From NCBI RefSeq assembly GCF_038751955.1, contig NZ_JBCEXH010000002.1, positions 62,001 to 126,000 on the forward strand: DNA of 64,000 bases, in the 5' to 3' direction. Source of the DNA: Methanocalculus natronophilus. Lineage in GTDB: Archaea > Halobacteriota > Methanomicrobia > Methanomicrobiales > Methanocorpusculaceae. A program made the translations under genes and the position numbers. The stretch's first letter is position 1; each line of letters begins with the position of its first letter. Below are positions 25,400 through 33,353 of the stretch, one piece after another. Below the pieces are notes generated by a model. The model saw only the letters and a program-made list of their open reading frames with translations. It did not search any database and was not told where the DNA came from.

Positions 25400-27631
25400 A
25401 TGCGCATCTATGAAAAACTGTCAGAGGTCATAAACAGCTCCCCTGCACTTGTGGCAGCAGTCGTGGTCCTGCTCCTCATCACCGGCCTCTACGGGATGAC
25501 ACTGACCGAGATGGAGACCGGATTTGAGACCTATATGGATCCGGACACCCCCCGGTACATCCTCCTCGATAAATACATGAGCACCTTCTCAACAGACAGC
25601 ATCATGCTGCTTGTTGAGACCGAGGATGTACTGAACCCGGTTATCCTCGAGTATACCGGCCGACTGCAGGATGATATTGCAGAGGAGCGGTATGTCACCG
25701 GTGTCATCGGTATCACCGACCAGTTCAGGGCCGCAAACGGTGGAGAGTTACCTGAATCGATTGCAGAAGTGGAGGCAGCAAAGGAGCATATTCCAGCGGA
25801 TCTGCTGGAGCGGCTTGTTCCAACCACTTCGATGACCATCATCCAGGTGAACCTTGAGCCGGGAGTCAGCCTCGACACCCAGTTTTCTGTCGTTGATGCC
25901 ATCGAATCACGGATCAGTGTCTCAGATCCCCCACCCGGTGTATCTGTTGTCCAGACCGGGAATCCCGCATTTGCCAAACAGATGATGGATGAGATGGGCG
26001 TCTCCATGAGCAGCCTGATCCTGATTGCAATGCTCCTGATGGTGGCTGCAATCGGCATCCTCTTTAGTGCCGTCAGGTACCGCCTCCTCTCTGTCGGGAT
26101 TGTCGCAACCGGCCTCATCATGACATTCGGGTTCATGGGCATCACCGGGATGAAGATCAGCATGGTGACGGTGGCAGCGTTTCCGGTTCTGATAGGGCTT
26201 GGAATCGATTATGCAATCCAGTTCCATTCCCGGCTTGATGAGGAGGTCAGGGATAAAACACTCCCTGAAGCTGTGAAGGAGACGATGACCAGGTCAGGTC
26301 CTTCGATCCTCTATGCGATGCTCGCAACCTCAATGGGCTTCATTGCGATGTGGACATCTCCGCTGCCGATGATCCGGAGTTTTGGTGCCGTCTGCGTGGT
26401 CGGCGTCATCTGCTGCTATATCGCAGCCCTGATCATCGTTCCCACCTTTGCCACCCTGATGAAGTATGAGCCCAAACCAAAGGTAAAAAAGAGTGGGCCT
26501 GGATTTGGAGAAAGCTATAACAATGGCCTTGGAAAAACCGTTGGCGTCATATCCAGGTATCCGCTGCTGATCCTGGCTGCCTGTATCCTCCTTGCGGCAG
26601 GCGGCTTCTCAGTTGACGACCGGATCATCGTCAATACCGACGAGAATACCTTCGTTCCCCCGGACATGCCCGCACGCGTTCAGATGGAGAAAGTGACCCG
26701 TGCGATGGGGCCATCAGACAATATCCCGATCTTTGTCAGGGGCGACCGGGTCTCCGGTCTTGACTCAATCATGTGGATGCATAGTTTCCAGCAGTACCAG
26801 GAAGAGAATAATGACAGGATCACAAGCACCCGGAGCATTGCTGATCTCGTCCTCCAGTATAATGGAGGTGTCTTCCCTGAGACGGATGCAGAACTTGCCA
26901 ACGTTCTGGACACCATCCCTGCTGCAAGCCGTGACCGGTACTTAAGCGGCCATTCGATGGCACTGATCGAGATCTCGACTGTTGATATGGAAGTCGATGT
27001 CGGGATGTCCTTCATCAACCAGATGTATACCGAGCTCGAATGGCACCAGCCGCCACCTGGTATCACCACAACCCTGACCGGAGGATGGGAGTTCTTCACC
27101 ACACTTGTCGAAGAGATCCGGGAGACCAAGACCACTATGACGGTTCTTGGTTTCGTGCTGATATTTGGGTTCCTCTTCATGGTTTACAGAAAAGGGAGGA
27201 AGGCAGCAACCCCGATCATCCCCATCGTCCTGATTGTGGGGTGGAACAGCCTGATCATGTACAGCACCGGTATCGACTACACAGTCATGACGGCAACGCT
27301 TGGATCGATGACAATCGGGATTGCATCGGAGTATACGATCCTGATCTCCGAGCGGTACTATGAAGAGCGGGAGAAAGGAGTTCCAAAACTTGAAGCAATC
27401 AGGTCAAGTGTCCAGAAGATCGGAACCGCAATAACCATCTCCGGACTGACAACGGTCTTTGGGTTCTCAGCATTGATCACCTCAAGCTTTGGGATCATCA
27501 GCAACTTCGGTGTTCTGACAGTCATTGCTGTTGGATTTGCCCTGATGGGCGCGATCATCGTGATGCCAGCAGTACTCTCCCTGATCGGAAACGGCATCGA
27601 GGAGAAGACAGAAGAGAAGACGACCGCATAA
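25400..27631 (+). CDS. RND-superfamily exporter (HAE3/MMPL type)
   Basis: 743 residues with the duplicated RND topology: TM1 near the N-terminus (ALVAAVVVLLLITGLYGM), a large extracytoplasmic loop with FETYMDPDTPR, a bundle of five helices (LILIAMLLMVAAIGILF ... FPVLIGLGIDYAIQF ... AMLATSMGFIAMW), then TM7 (PLLILAACILLAAGG), the second loop with NTDENTFVPPDMP and the second bundle (GSMTIGIASEYTILI). The pattern GIGIDYAIQ in helix 4 is the proton-relay region of the HAE3/MmpL-like group. It is a proton-driven exporter of hydrophobic or amphiphilic compounds, substrate unknown. It forms an operon with the COG1361 protein. Confidence 0.92.
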   Translation: MRIYEKLSEVINSSPALVAAVVVLLLITGLYGMTLTEMETGFETYMDPDTPRYILLDKYMSTFSTDSIMLLVETEDVLNPVILEYTGRLQDDIAEERYVTGVIGITDQFRAANGGELPESIAEVEAAKEHIPADLLERLVPTTSMTIIQVNLEPGVSLDTQFSVVDAIESRISVSDPPPGVSVVQTGNPAFAKQMMDEMGVSMSSLILIAMLLMVAAIGILFSAVRYRLLSVGIVATGLIMTFGFMGITGMKISMVTVAAFPVLIGLGIDYAIQFHSRLDEEVRDKTLPEAVKETMTRSGPSILYAMLATSMGFIAMWTSPLPMIRSFGAVCVVGVICCYIAALIIVPTFATLMKYEPKPKVKKSGPGFGESYNNGLGKTVGVISRYPLLILAACILLAAGGFSVDDRIIVNTDENTFVPPDMPARVQMEKVTRAMGPSDNIPIFVRGDRVSGLDSIMWMHSFQQYQEENNDRITSTRSIADLVLQYNGGVFPETDAELANVLDTIPAASRDRYLSGHSMALIEISTVDMEVDVGMSFINQMYTELEWHQPPPGITTTLTGGWEFFTTLVEEIRETKTTMTVLGFVLIFGFLFMVYRKGRKAATPIIPIVLIVGWNSLIMYSTGIDYTVMTATLGSMTIGIASEYTILISERYYEEREKGVPKLEAIRSSVQKIGTAITISGLTTVFGFSALITSSFGIISNFGVLTVIAVGFALMGAIIVMPAVLSLIGNGIEEKTEEKTTA

Positions 27632-27682
27632 TCCCCCACAACCCTCCTCTTTTTCAGATCTCCCGCACAACCGGTATACTTG

Positions 27683-28144
27683 ATGAGAACCCCACACGCC
27701 GGTGACACAGTCTCTGTCCATTTCACTGCCCGCCTTGCTGACGGAACAGTAATCGAGGCAAGTGAACCTGAGGCGCCTGTTGAAGCGGTGCTTGGTGCAG
27801 GTACCATAAACCCGGCCTTTGACGAGGCGCTGCGTGAGATGAGCGAGGGTGAGAAGAGAGAGATCATCCTCCCCCCGGACCAGGCATACGGAAAGTACAA
27901 CAAGCGGCTCGTCTTCAGGCTCAAGCGGAAGAAGCTGAACCTGAAAGGGGATCCCGTGGAAGGCAGCCTTGTCAAAATGAAACTCCCGGATGGAAAAGAG
28001 CGTTATGTCACGATCCTCGCACTTGATGAAAAGAAGGTGACGATCGATGCAAACCACCCCCACGCCGGGGAGACGATCCACTATACGCTGGTGCTTGAGC
28101 AGATCATGCCGGGCCCCGCATCACGGGAGACAACAGACGCATGA
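27683..28144 (+). CDS. FKBP-type peptidyl-prolyl isomerase
   Basis: 153 residues from the ATG at 27683. It has the archaeal short-FKBP layout: [21 protein letters not shown], then [25 protein letters not shown] and AYGKYN, an inserted chaperone flap ([15 protein letters not shown]), and the returning strands [20 protein letters not shown]. This is the SlyD-like type that speeds proline isomerisation and acts as a folding helper in the cytosol; it has no His-rich metal tail. Its stop overlaps the start of the DNA methyltransferase gene (ATGATG at 28141), so both are cotranscribed. Confidence 0.93.
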   Translation: MRTPHAGDTVSVHFTARLADGTVIEASEPEAPVEAVLGAGTINPAFDEALREMSEGEKREIILPPDQAYGKYNKRLVFRLKRKKLNLKGDPVEGSLVKMKLPDGKERYVTILALDEKKVTIDANHPHAGETIHYTLVLEQIMPGPASRETTDA

Positions 28145-29040
28145 TGCCAAATGCCATCCACCAGCTGGACTGCCTTGAAGGGATGAGCAGCCTGGAAGCC
28201 TGCTCAGTTGATGTCATTGTCACCTCACCCCCATACAATATCGGGAAATCCTATACCAGCTATGACGACACCCTCAGCAGGCCTGACTATCTCGCCTGGA
28301 TGGGGGATGTTGCGGGAGCCTCGCACCGTGTACTCTCCGAACGGGGATCGTTCTTCTTAAATATCGGCGGCACCCCGAAAGATCCCTGGATACCAGTCGA
28401 TGTCGCAATGGAGTTCCGGAAGAGGGGCTACATCCTCCAGAACATGATCCACTGGATCAAGTCGATTGCAATTCCTCAGTCAGACATGGGAACATACGGC
28501 AGCAACACCTGCGATATTGCTGTTGGCCACTATAAGCCTGTCAACAGCAGGCGGTTCCACCACGACTGCCATGAGTTCATCTTTCATTTCACCAAAACCG
28601 GCGATGTGCCGCTTGACAAGCTGGCAATCGGGGTGCCGTACCAGGACAAGAGCAATATCGGCAGATGGAAACAGGCCAGGGAGGATCGGCGGGACCGGGG
28701 CAACACCTGGTTCATCCCCTACGAGACGATCAATGAGAAGCGGCCGCACCCGGCAGTCTTCCCGGTGGGGCTGCCCACCCTCTGTATCAGGGACCATGGA
28801 CTTGAACGCTGCTCTCTTGTCCTTGACCCCTTCATGGGGATCGGATCCACCGCAGTCGCCTGCATCAGGCTTGGAATCGACTATATCGGCTTTGAGATCG
28901 ATCCATCATACCTTGAGATCGCAAGCGACCGTATCCGTGAGGAGACGGAGCGGGGCAGGGCAGGCCTGGACAGGGCAGAACACGAGAGGACAGGGAATGC
29001 TGAAGGAGAGCGGCAGGCACGGCTTGTTGAAGAGGAGTGA
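28141..29040 (+). CDS. Orphan DNA methyltransferase (N4-C or N6-A type)
   Basis: 299 residues. The catalytic motif IV reads VTSPPYNIG and the SAM motif I, which follows it in sequence, reads [15 protein letters not shown], giving the beta-type order; [12 protein letters not shown] is the next SAM-binding strand. SPPY is typical of N4-cytosine enzymes, but some N6-adenine enzymes share it. The target-recognition part between 100 and 200 has no recognised motif. The Glu/Arg-rich C-terminus is probably disordered. No restriction endonuclease gene is next to it, so it seems to be a solitary methylase. It overlaps the FKBP stop by four bases. Confidence 0.9.
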   Translation: MMPNAIHQLDCLEGMSSLEACSVDVIVTSPPYNIGKSYTSYDDTLSRPDYLAWMGDVAGASHRVLSERGSFFLNIGGTPKDPWIPVDVAMEFRKRGYILQNMIHWIKSIAIPQSDMGTYGSNTCDIAVGHYKPVNSRRFHHDCHEFIFHFTKTGDVPLDKLAIGVPYQDKSNIGRWKQAREDRRDRGNTWFIPYETINEKRPHPAVFPVGLPTLCIRDHGLERCSLVLDPFMGIGSTAVACIRLGIDYIGFEIDPSYLEIASDRIREETERGRAGLDRAEHERTGNAEGERQARLVEEE

Positions 29041-29076
29041 AGAGTGAAGCCGGATGAAGAAACAGTTTACAGATGA

Positions 29077-29487
29077 TTATTGATCAGAGCCCGGCCCCTC
29101 GCCAGTTGCCTCCCTCACCAGCTTGATCACCCTGAGGAGATCATAATCCTTGACAGGCTTGACAAGATATGCTATCGGGTTGGTTTTCCCGGCTCTCTCA
29201 ACGATACCCGCTTCAGAGTATGCCGTCAGGAAGGCAAACGGCCTGGGTGAGCGCCGGGTAATCTCTTCAGCCACATGGATGCCATCACTGTCACCCCTGA
29301 GCATGATATCTATCAGGACGCAGTCGGGGAGGGTGTCGAGAATGCCCGGGATCGCCTCATCGGCAGATTCAGCCACACCCACAACGGTATGGCCGAGGTG
29401 TTCGATCCTCCACGAGAGATCAAGGGCGATAACCGCGTTATCCTCAACAATATAGAAGCGGAGTGGAGAAGACCCATCCTGGTTCAG
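29077..29487 (-). CDS. Stand-alone response regulator with a non-ATG start
   Basis: About 136 residues. The receiver fold is complete only if translation begins near 29487: RFYIVEDNAVIALDL supplies the first strand and acidic residue, CVLIDIMLRGDSDG the phosphoacceptor Asp, FLTAYSE the Thr and YLVKPV the Lys. The first ATG/GTG in the frame (about 29382) would remove strand 1 and the acidic pocket. Possible starts are CTG at 29487 or ATT at 29490, both at the stop of the HTH-kinase gene (TGA at 29486-29484), so translation is probably coupled or reached by a -1 frameshift. It is the evident partner of that kinase. No output domain is present. Confidence 0.8.
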   Translation of the reverse strand: MNQDGSSPLRFYIVEDNAVIALDLSWRIEHLGHTVVGVAESADEAIPGILDTLPDCVLIDIMLRGDSDGIHVAEEITRRSPRPFAFLTAYSEAGIVERAGKTNPIAYLVKPVKDYDLLRVIKLVREATGEGPGSDQ

Positions 29488-30650
29488 AATCTCACCTCCC
29501 AGCCGTCAGGCAGGATGCTCAGAGTCCCGTTCAGTTCCCGGTTGACAAGCGTCCGGACAAGCGCCATTCCCAGGCCATCGGTTCTTTCCACTGCTTCATC
29601 CGCGATGACTTTCAGGCAGCAGGTACCATCGTCTGGAGAGATGCTCCCTGATACATGCAGATTGCACGTTCCATCAGTACCTGCTGCCAGCGCCACCAGT
29701 TCATTGACAATAAGGCCGACAGCTATTGCCGAGTCAGCATCAAGCAGGCATTCATGAGCTGGGAGTTCGCAGGCGATACCGGAATCCATCAGATCATATG
29801 ATCGCCTGAGCTCCCCGATGAGAAGCTCAAGATATGCTTTCATATCCACCTCTGCGATCATCGCTTCTGCATAGAGGAGTTCATGGGCAAGCGAGAGGGA
29901 GAGAACCCGGTTCTCTGTCTCCCGGAGTGCCGCTGCCACCTCATCCGATCCGCTCTCCATCTTCTGGAGATTGATTAAGCTTGCAATCATCTGGAGGTTG
30001 TTCTTCACCCGCAGGTGGAGTTCACGGAGGAGAGCCTCCTTCTCACGGAGGGCAGACGCGATCCTCTCTTCTGACTGCCGCCTTTCGGTTGTCTCCTCGA
30101 TAATTACCGCATACCCGGCATCACCCCCTTCGAAAGCAGCAGGAAGGATCTTCACCCGGAAGTGCCGCTCTCCAGCTCCGGTATCAGGGACAACTGCTTC
30201 CAGCACCTGTTCACCCTCACCATACCGGGGTATTCTGGAGAGAAACGCGTCTGTTGAGAGTATTGGATAATCAAAATCCTGGATCCGGGTACCTGTCAGA
30301 TCTTCCTTTGCCACTCCGGCAAGCAAAAGATAGTGATCATTTGCGGTGACTACCTTGAGTTTCTCATCCAGGAGAACGATTGCATCTGTTGAAAAATCGA
30401 TGAGTGCCGAGACAGGCACACGTTCAGAGAGGAAATATACCTTGGACGGGCCAACCATCTTCATCTCGACCCTGCCGGAGATCGAGAGCATATTGACATA
30501 TTTTGAGACAGAGTTCCGGTTCAGTCCGATCTCCCGGGAGATATCGCTAATGCTCAAACCACGTGGCTCCTCACTGAAGAGAGCAAGTATCGTCTTCAGG
30601 TATTCGTCATGATTATCTTCTTTTGGCATAGCATTCTCAAAACTAAACAT
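29484..30650 (-). CDS. HTH-PAS-HisKA_2 histidine kinase
   Basis: 388 residues (start at 30650, or at the eighth residue, Met, 30629). Residues ~15-80 are a winged helix (LSISDISREIGLNRNSVSKYVNML), ~85-205 a PAS domain, and the rest a HisKA_2-type kinase with LLRELHLRVKNNLQMIASLINLQ, where the second His aligns with the HRVKNN phosphoacceptor region (here LHLRVKNN). The ATPase part is weak: N-box GLIVNELVALAAG and GLGMALVRTLV are present, but the usual DNG of the G1 box is not seen (ADEAVERTDGLG). A DNA-binding head on a kinase is unusual. The receiver gene follows at once. It may sense a ligand and act directly on DNA, with phosphotransfer reduced or lost. Confidence 0.83.
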   Translation of the reverse strand: MFSFENAMPKEDNHDEYLKTILALFSEEPRGLSISDISREIGLNRNSVSKYVNMLSISGRVEMKMVGPSKVYFLSERVPVSALIDFSTDAIVLLDEKLKVVTANDHYLLLAGVAKEDLTGTRIQDFDYPILSTDAFLSRIPRYGEGEQVLEAVVPDTGAGERHFRVKILPAAFEGGDAGYAVIIEETTERRQSEERIASALREKEALLRELHLRVKNNLQMIASLINLQKMESGSDEVAAALRETENRVLSLSLAHELLYAEAMIAEVDMKAYLELLIGELRRSYDLMDSGIACELPAHECLLDADSAIAVGLIVNELVALAAGTDGTCNLHVSGSISPDDGTCCLKVIADEAVERTDGLGMALVRTLVNRELNGTLSILPDGWEVRF

Positions 30651-30684
30651 CTATACCTTGATCCTAACTATCATTAATCTATGT

Positions 30685-30710
30685 GCATACCCGATATGCA
30701 TACCTGATAC
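30685..30710. promoter_or_regulatory. Tandem 13-base direct repeat, possible operator
   Basis: GCATACCCGATAT at 30685-30697 is followed directly by GCATACCTGATAC at 30698-30710 (two differences). It lies 35 bases upstream of the HTH-kinase start and in the spacer to the divergent membrane kinase. The position fits an autoregulatory site for the HTH protein; there is no direct evidence. Confidence 0.4.
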
Positions 30711-30860
30711 ATAGTCCCGCAATGCAGGAGGAAGAGGTGCTGCAACTGGTTTAATCATCCGGGCCTGTTGTGAACCCCGCCTCACGTATTGTATCAGGCC
30801 AGACGACGGGAATGTCACAAGAGAGGAGAGGATGCAATTGAAAGAGAGAGCGCATTAGCC

Positions 30861-33353
30861 ATGAAGAGAGCGATCCGGAAGCCTGATCCCTGGCTCCCTG
30901 CCATCACCGGAACTGCACTCATAGCGATCGTGATTGAAATCATCCTTCTCCAGGAAGGAGTAACCCAGGTCTATCCACACCTCTTCTACATCCCGATTAT
31001 TCTAGCCGGCTACCGGTTTCAGCGATCCGGAATCCTCATTGGGTGCGGACTTGCAGCCGTATACCTGCTGCTGCACATCATCATCTTCCCTGATACAATT
31101 GCACTTGCCGAAGCCTTCCTGCGGTTTCTTGTGATGGCAGGTGTTGGGATCATCAGCGGCACCTTCTCCTGGAAACTCACCGAGAGCAAACAAATATACC
31201 AGACCCTCTTTGATGATGCATTGAACCCCGTCCTGATCGCAGATGAAGATGGAACCTATCTTGAGGCAAACAAGGCCGCACTTGATTTTCTGAACCGTTC
31301 CCGGGATGAGGTGATCGGGAAGTCGGTCTGGGATTTTGTCCCCCCAGAATGCCTTGGGCAGGAGAGAGAGGCCCAAAACCCTTTTACCAGTCAACGGACA
31401 CGCGAAACACCGTTTCTGGTGGATGGTGAGGTGAAGACACTCCTCCTGAATGTTGTTCCTGTCAGAGCCGGCGGGAAGACAACGCTCTATGGCATTGGCC
31501 TTGATATCACCGGGCAAAAAAAAGCCGAGAAGATCCAAAAAAGGCTCGCTTCCATTGTGGAATCATCGGGTGACGCGATTACGAGCCTTGATCTCAATGC
31601 CAGGGTGATCACCTGGAACAGGGGAGCAGAGGAGATCCTTGGATGGAAAGCCAGGGAGATCATCGGCAGGCAGTATTCACTTGTGATCCCTTTGGAGGAT
31701 CAGCCGATCTTTATAGATTACTTCAATGAGATGATTGCAACAAAAACCCCGCAGGTGCGGGAGGTGAACCGGCAGCACCGATCTGGCAGAAAGCTCCGGA
31801 TGTCAGCTACAATATCTCCTATCCTGGATCAGAATGGCACAATCATTGCCATCTCGGGTATCCTCAGGGACATTACCCGTGAGAAGGAGATGGAGGAGAG
31901 GCTCCGGAAAAATGAGGCAATACTCAGGATTGCAGGTAAGACCGTACAGTTTGGCGGCTATAGTGTCAGTTTAGCCGATTCGAGGATCACATGGTCAGAT
32001 GAAGTGGCACATATCCATGATGAAGAACCCGGATACTCCCCCACAATTGATGAGGGGATCAGTTACTATGCCCCAAAGTGGCAGGAGAGAATCCGGGATG
32101 TCTTTTCAGCCTGCGCCAAAGACGGCATTCCCTATGATGAGGAGATGGAGATCATCACTGGCAGAGAAACCAGAAAATGGGTACGAACCACCGGCGAGGC
32201 GATCCGGGATGAATCAGGAGAAATTATCGGAGTGCAGGGAGCCTGCCAGGACATCACCGAACAGAAGGTGGCTGATGACAGGCTGCAGAGAACATTTTTC
32301 TACACCCGCGGGCTCATCGAAGCAAGCCTTGACCCCCTCGTCACCATAAGTCCGGATGGCCTGATCACGGATGTGAATAAGGCAACCGAGACGGTGACCG
32401 GCATCTCCCGTGAAGACCTGATCGGAAGCGATTTTGCCACGTATTTCACCGATCCAAAGAAGGCACAGGAAGGGTACAGGGAAGCCTTCAGATCAGGATT
32501 TGTCAGGGATTATGCCCTGACGATCAAGAACATATCTGGCGAGACACGGGATGTGCTCTATAATGCAAGCATCTATTGTGACCAGTCAGAAACAGTACAG
32601 GGAGTCTTTGCTGCTGCCCGTGACATCACCAGGGAGAAAGAGATGATGCAGAAGATCCAGGAGAACCTGTATGAGAAGGAGACCCTGCTGCGGGAGATCC
32701 ACCATCGTGTCAAGAACAATATGCAGGTTGTCTCATCCCTCCTGCATCTCCAGGCACTCACAATAGGAGATGAACGCTTTATGGGTGCATTCCAGGACAG
32801 CGAGAACCGGATCGCCTCAATGGCACTTGTCCATGAACACCTCTACCAATCCGGAAACCTTGCACGAATCAACGCGGCAGAGTATGTGAGGAAACTCTCT
32901 CTTGAAATCGCCCACTCCTATTCATCATCTGGGAAGATCACCATGACCCACCGGCTTGACGATCTCACGCTCGATATCGACACTGCCACCTATTGCGGGC
33001 TTATTGTAAACGAGCTCCTCTCAAATGCCATGAAACACGCATTCAAGGGCAGAGGAGAGGGAAGAATCGGGATCTCACTGGAAAAGGACGAGGAGGGTTC
33101 GATCATCCTCACCTTCGAGGATGACGGAATAGGCATGCCTGAAACAATCGATCTACAGACCGGATCCACCCTTGGTGTCGAGCTGATCAGGACATTTGTC
33201 CGGCAGATCAAGGGCTCGTACTCCTGCTCCCCGCGTCCCGGGGGCGGTACCCGCTGGCAGATATGGTTCAGAAACAGGGGTGATACCGGTCCTGTAGGGC
33301 TGCGATCACTGACGGAAGATGATACGAATCCACTGCCGCCATCCTCTGCCTGA
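30861..33353 (+). CDS. Membrane multi-PAS HisKA_2 histidine kinase
   Basis: 830 residues from the ATG at 30861; the frame is open from a TTG at 30789, but those 24 residues are polar and Arg-rich. The N-terminus has three to four membrane helices with PHLFYIPIILA, as in the kinases at 3025 and 58941. Four PAS units follow (about residues 115-235, 240-365, 370-490 and 495-620). The kinase core is HisKA_2 with LLREIHHRVKNNMQVVSSLLHLQ and HATPase with GLIVNELLSNAMKHAF, EDDGIGMPE and GGGTRW. The first and third PAS units are closely related to two in the protein at 54874. Its 3' end overlaps the convergent helicase gene by 86 bases. Confidence 0.88.
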   Translation: MKRAIRKPDPWLPAITGTALIAIVIEIILLQEGVTQVYPHLFYIPIILAGYRFQRSGILIGCGLAAVYLLLHIIIFPDTIALAEAFLRFLVMAGVGIISGTFSWKLTESKQIYQTLFDDALNPVLIADEDGTYLEANKAALDFLNRSRDEVIGKSVWDFVPPECLGQEREAQNPFTSQRTRETPFLVDGEVKTLLLNVVPVRAGGKTTLYGIGLDITGQKKAEKIQKRLASIVESSGDAITSLDLNARVITWNRGAEEILGWKAREIIGRQYSLVIPLEDQPIFIDYFNEMIATKTPQVREVNRQHRSGRKLRMSATISPILDQNGTIIAISGILRDITREKEMEERLRKNEAILRIAGKTVQFGGYSVSLADSRITWSDEVAHIHDEEPGYSPTIDEGISYYAPKWQERIRDVFSACAKDGIPYDEEMEIITGRETRKWVRTTGEAIRDESGEIIGVQGACQDITEQKVADDRLQRTFFYTRGLIEASLDPLVTISPDGLITDVNKATETVTGISREDLIGSDFATYFTDPKKAQEGYREAFRSGFVRDYALTIKNISGETRDVLYNASIYCDQSETVQGVFAAARDITREKEMMQKIQENLYEKETLLREIHHRVKNNMQVVSSLLHLQALTIGDERFMGAFQDSENRIASMALVHEHLYQSGNLARINAAEYVRKLSLEIAHSYSSSGKITMTHRLDDLTLDIDTATYCGLIVNELLSNAMKHAFKGRGEGRIGISLEKDEEGSIILTFEDDGIGMPETIDLQTGSTLGVELIRTFVRQIKGSYSCSPRPGGGTRWQIWFRNRGDTGPVGLRSLTEDDTNPLPPSSA

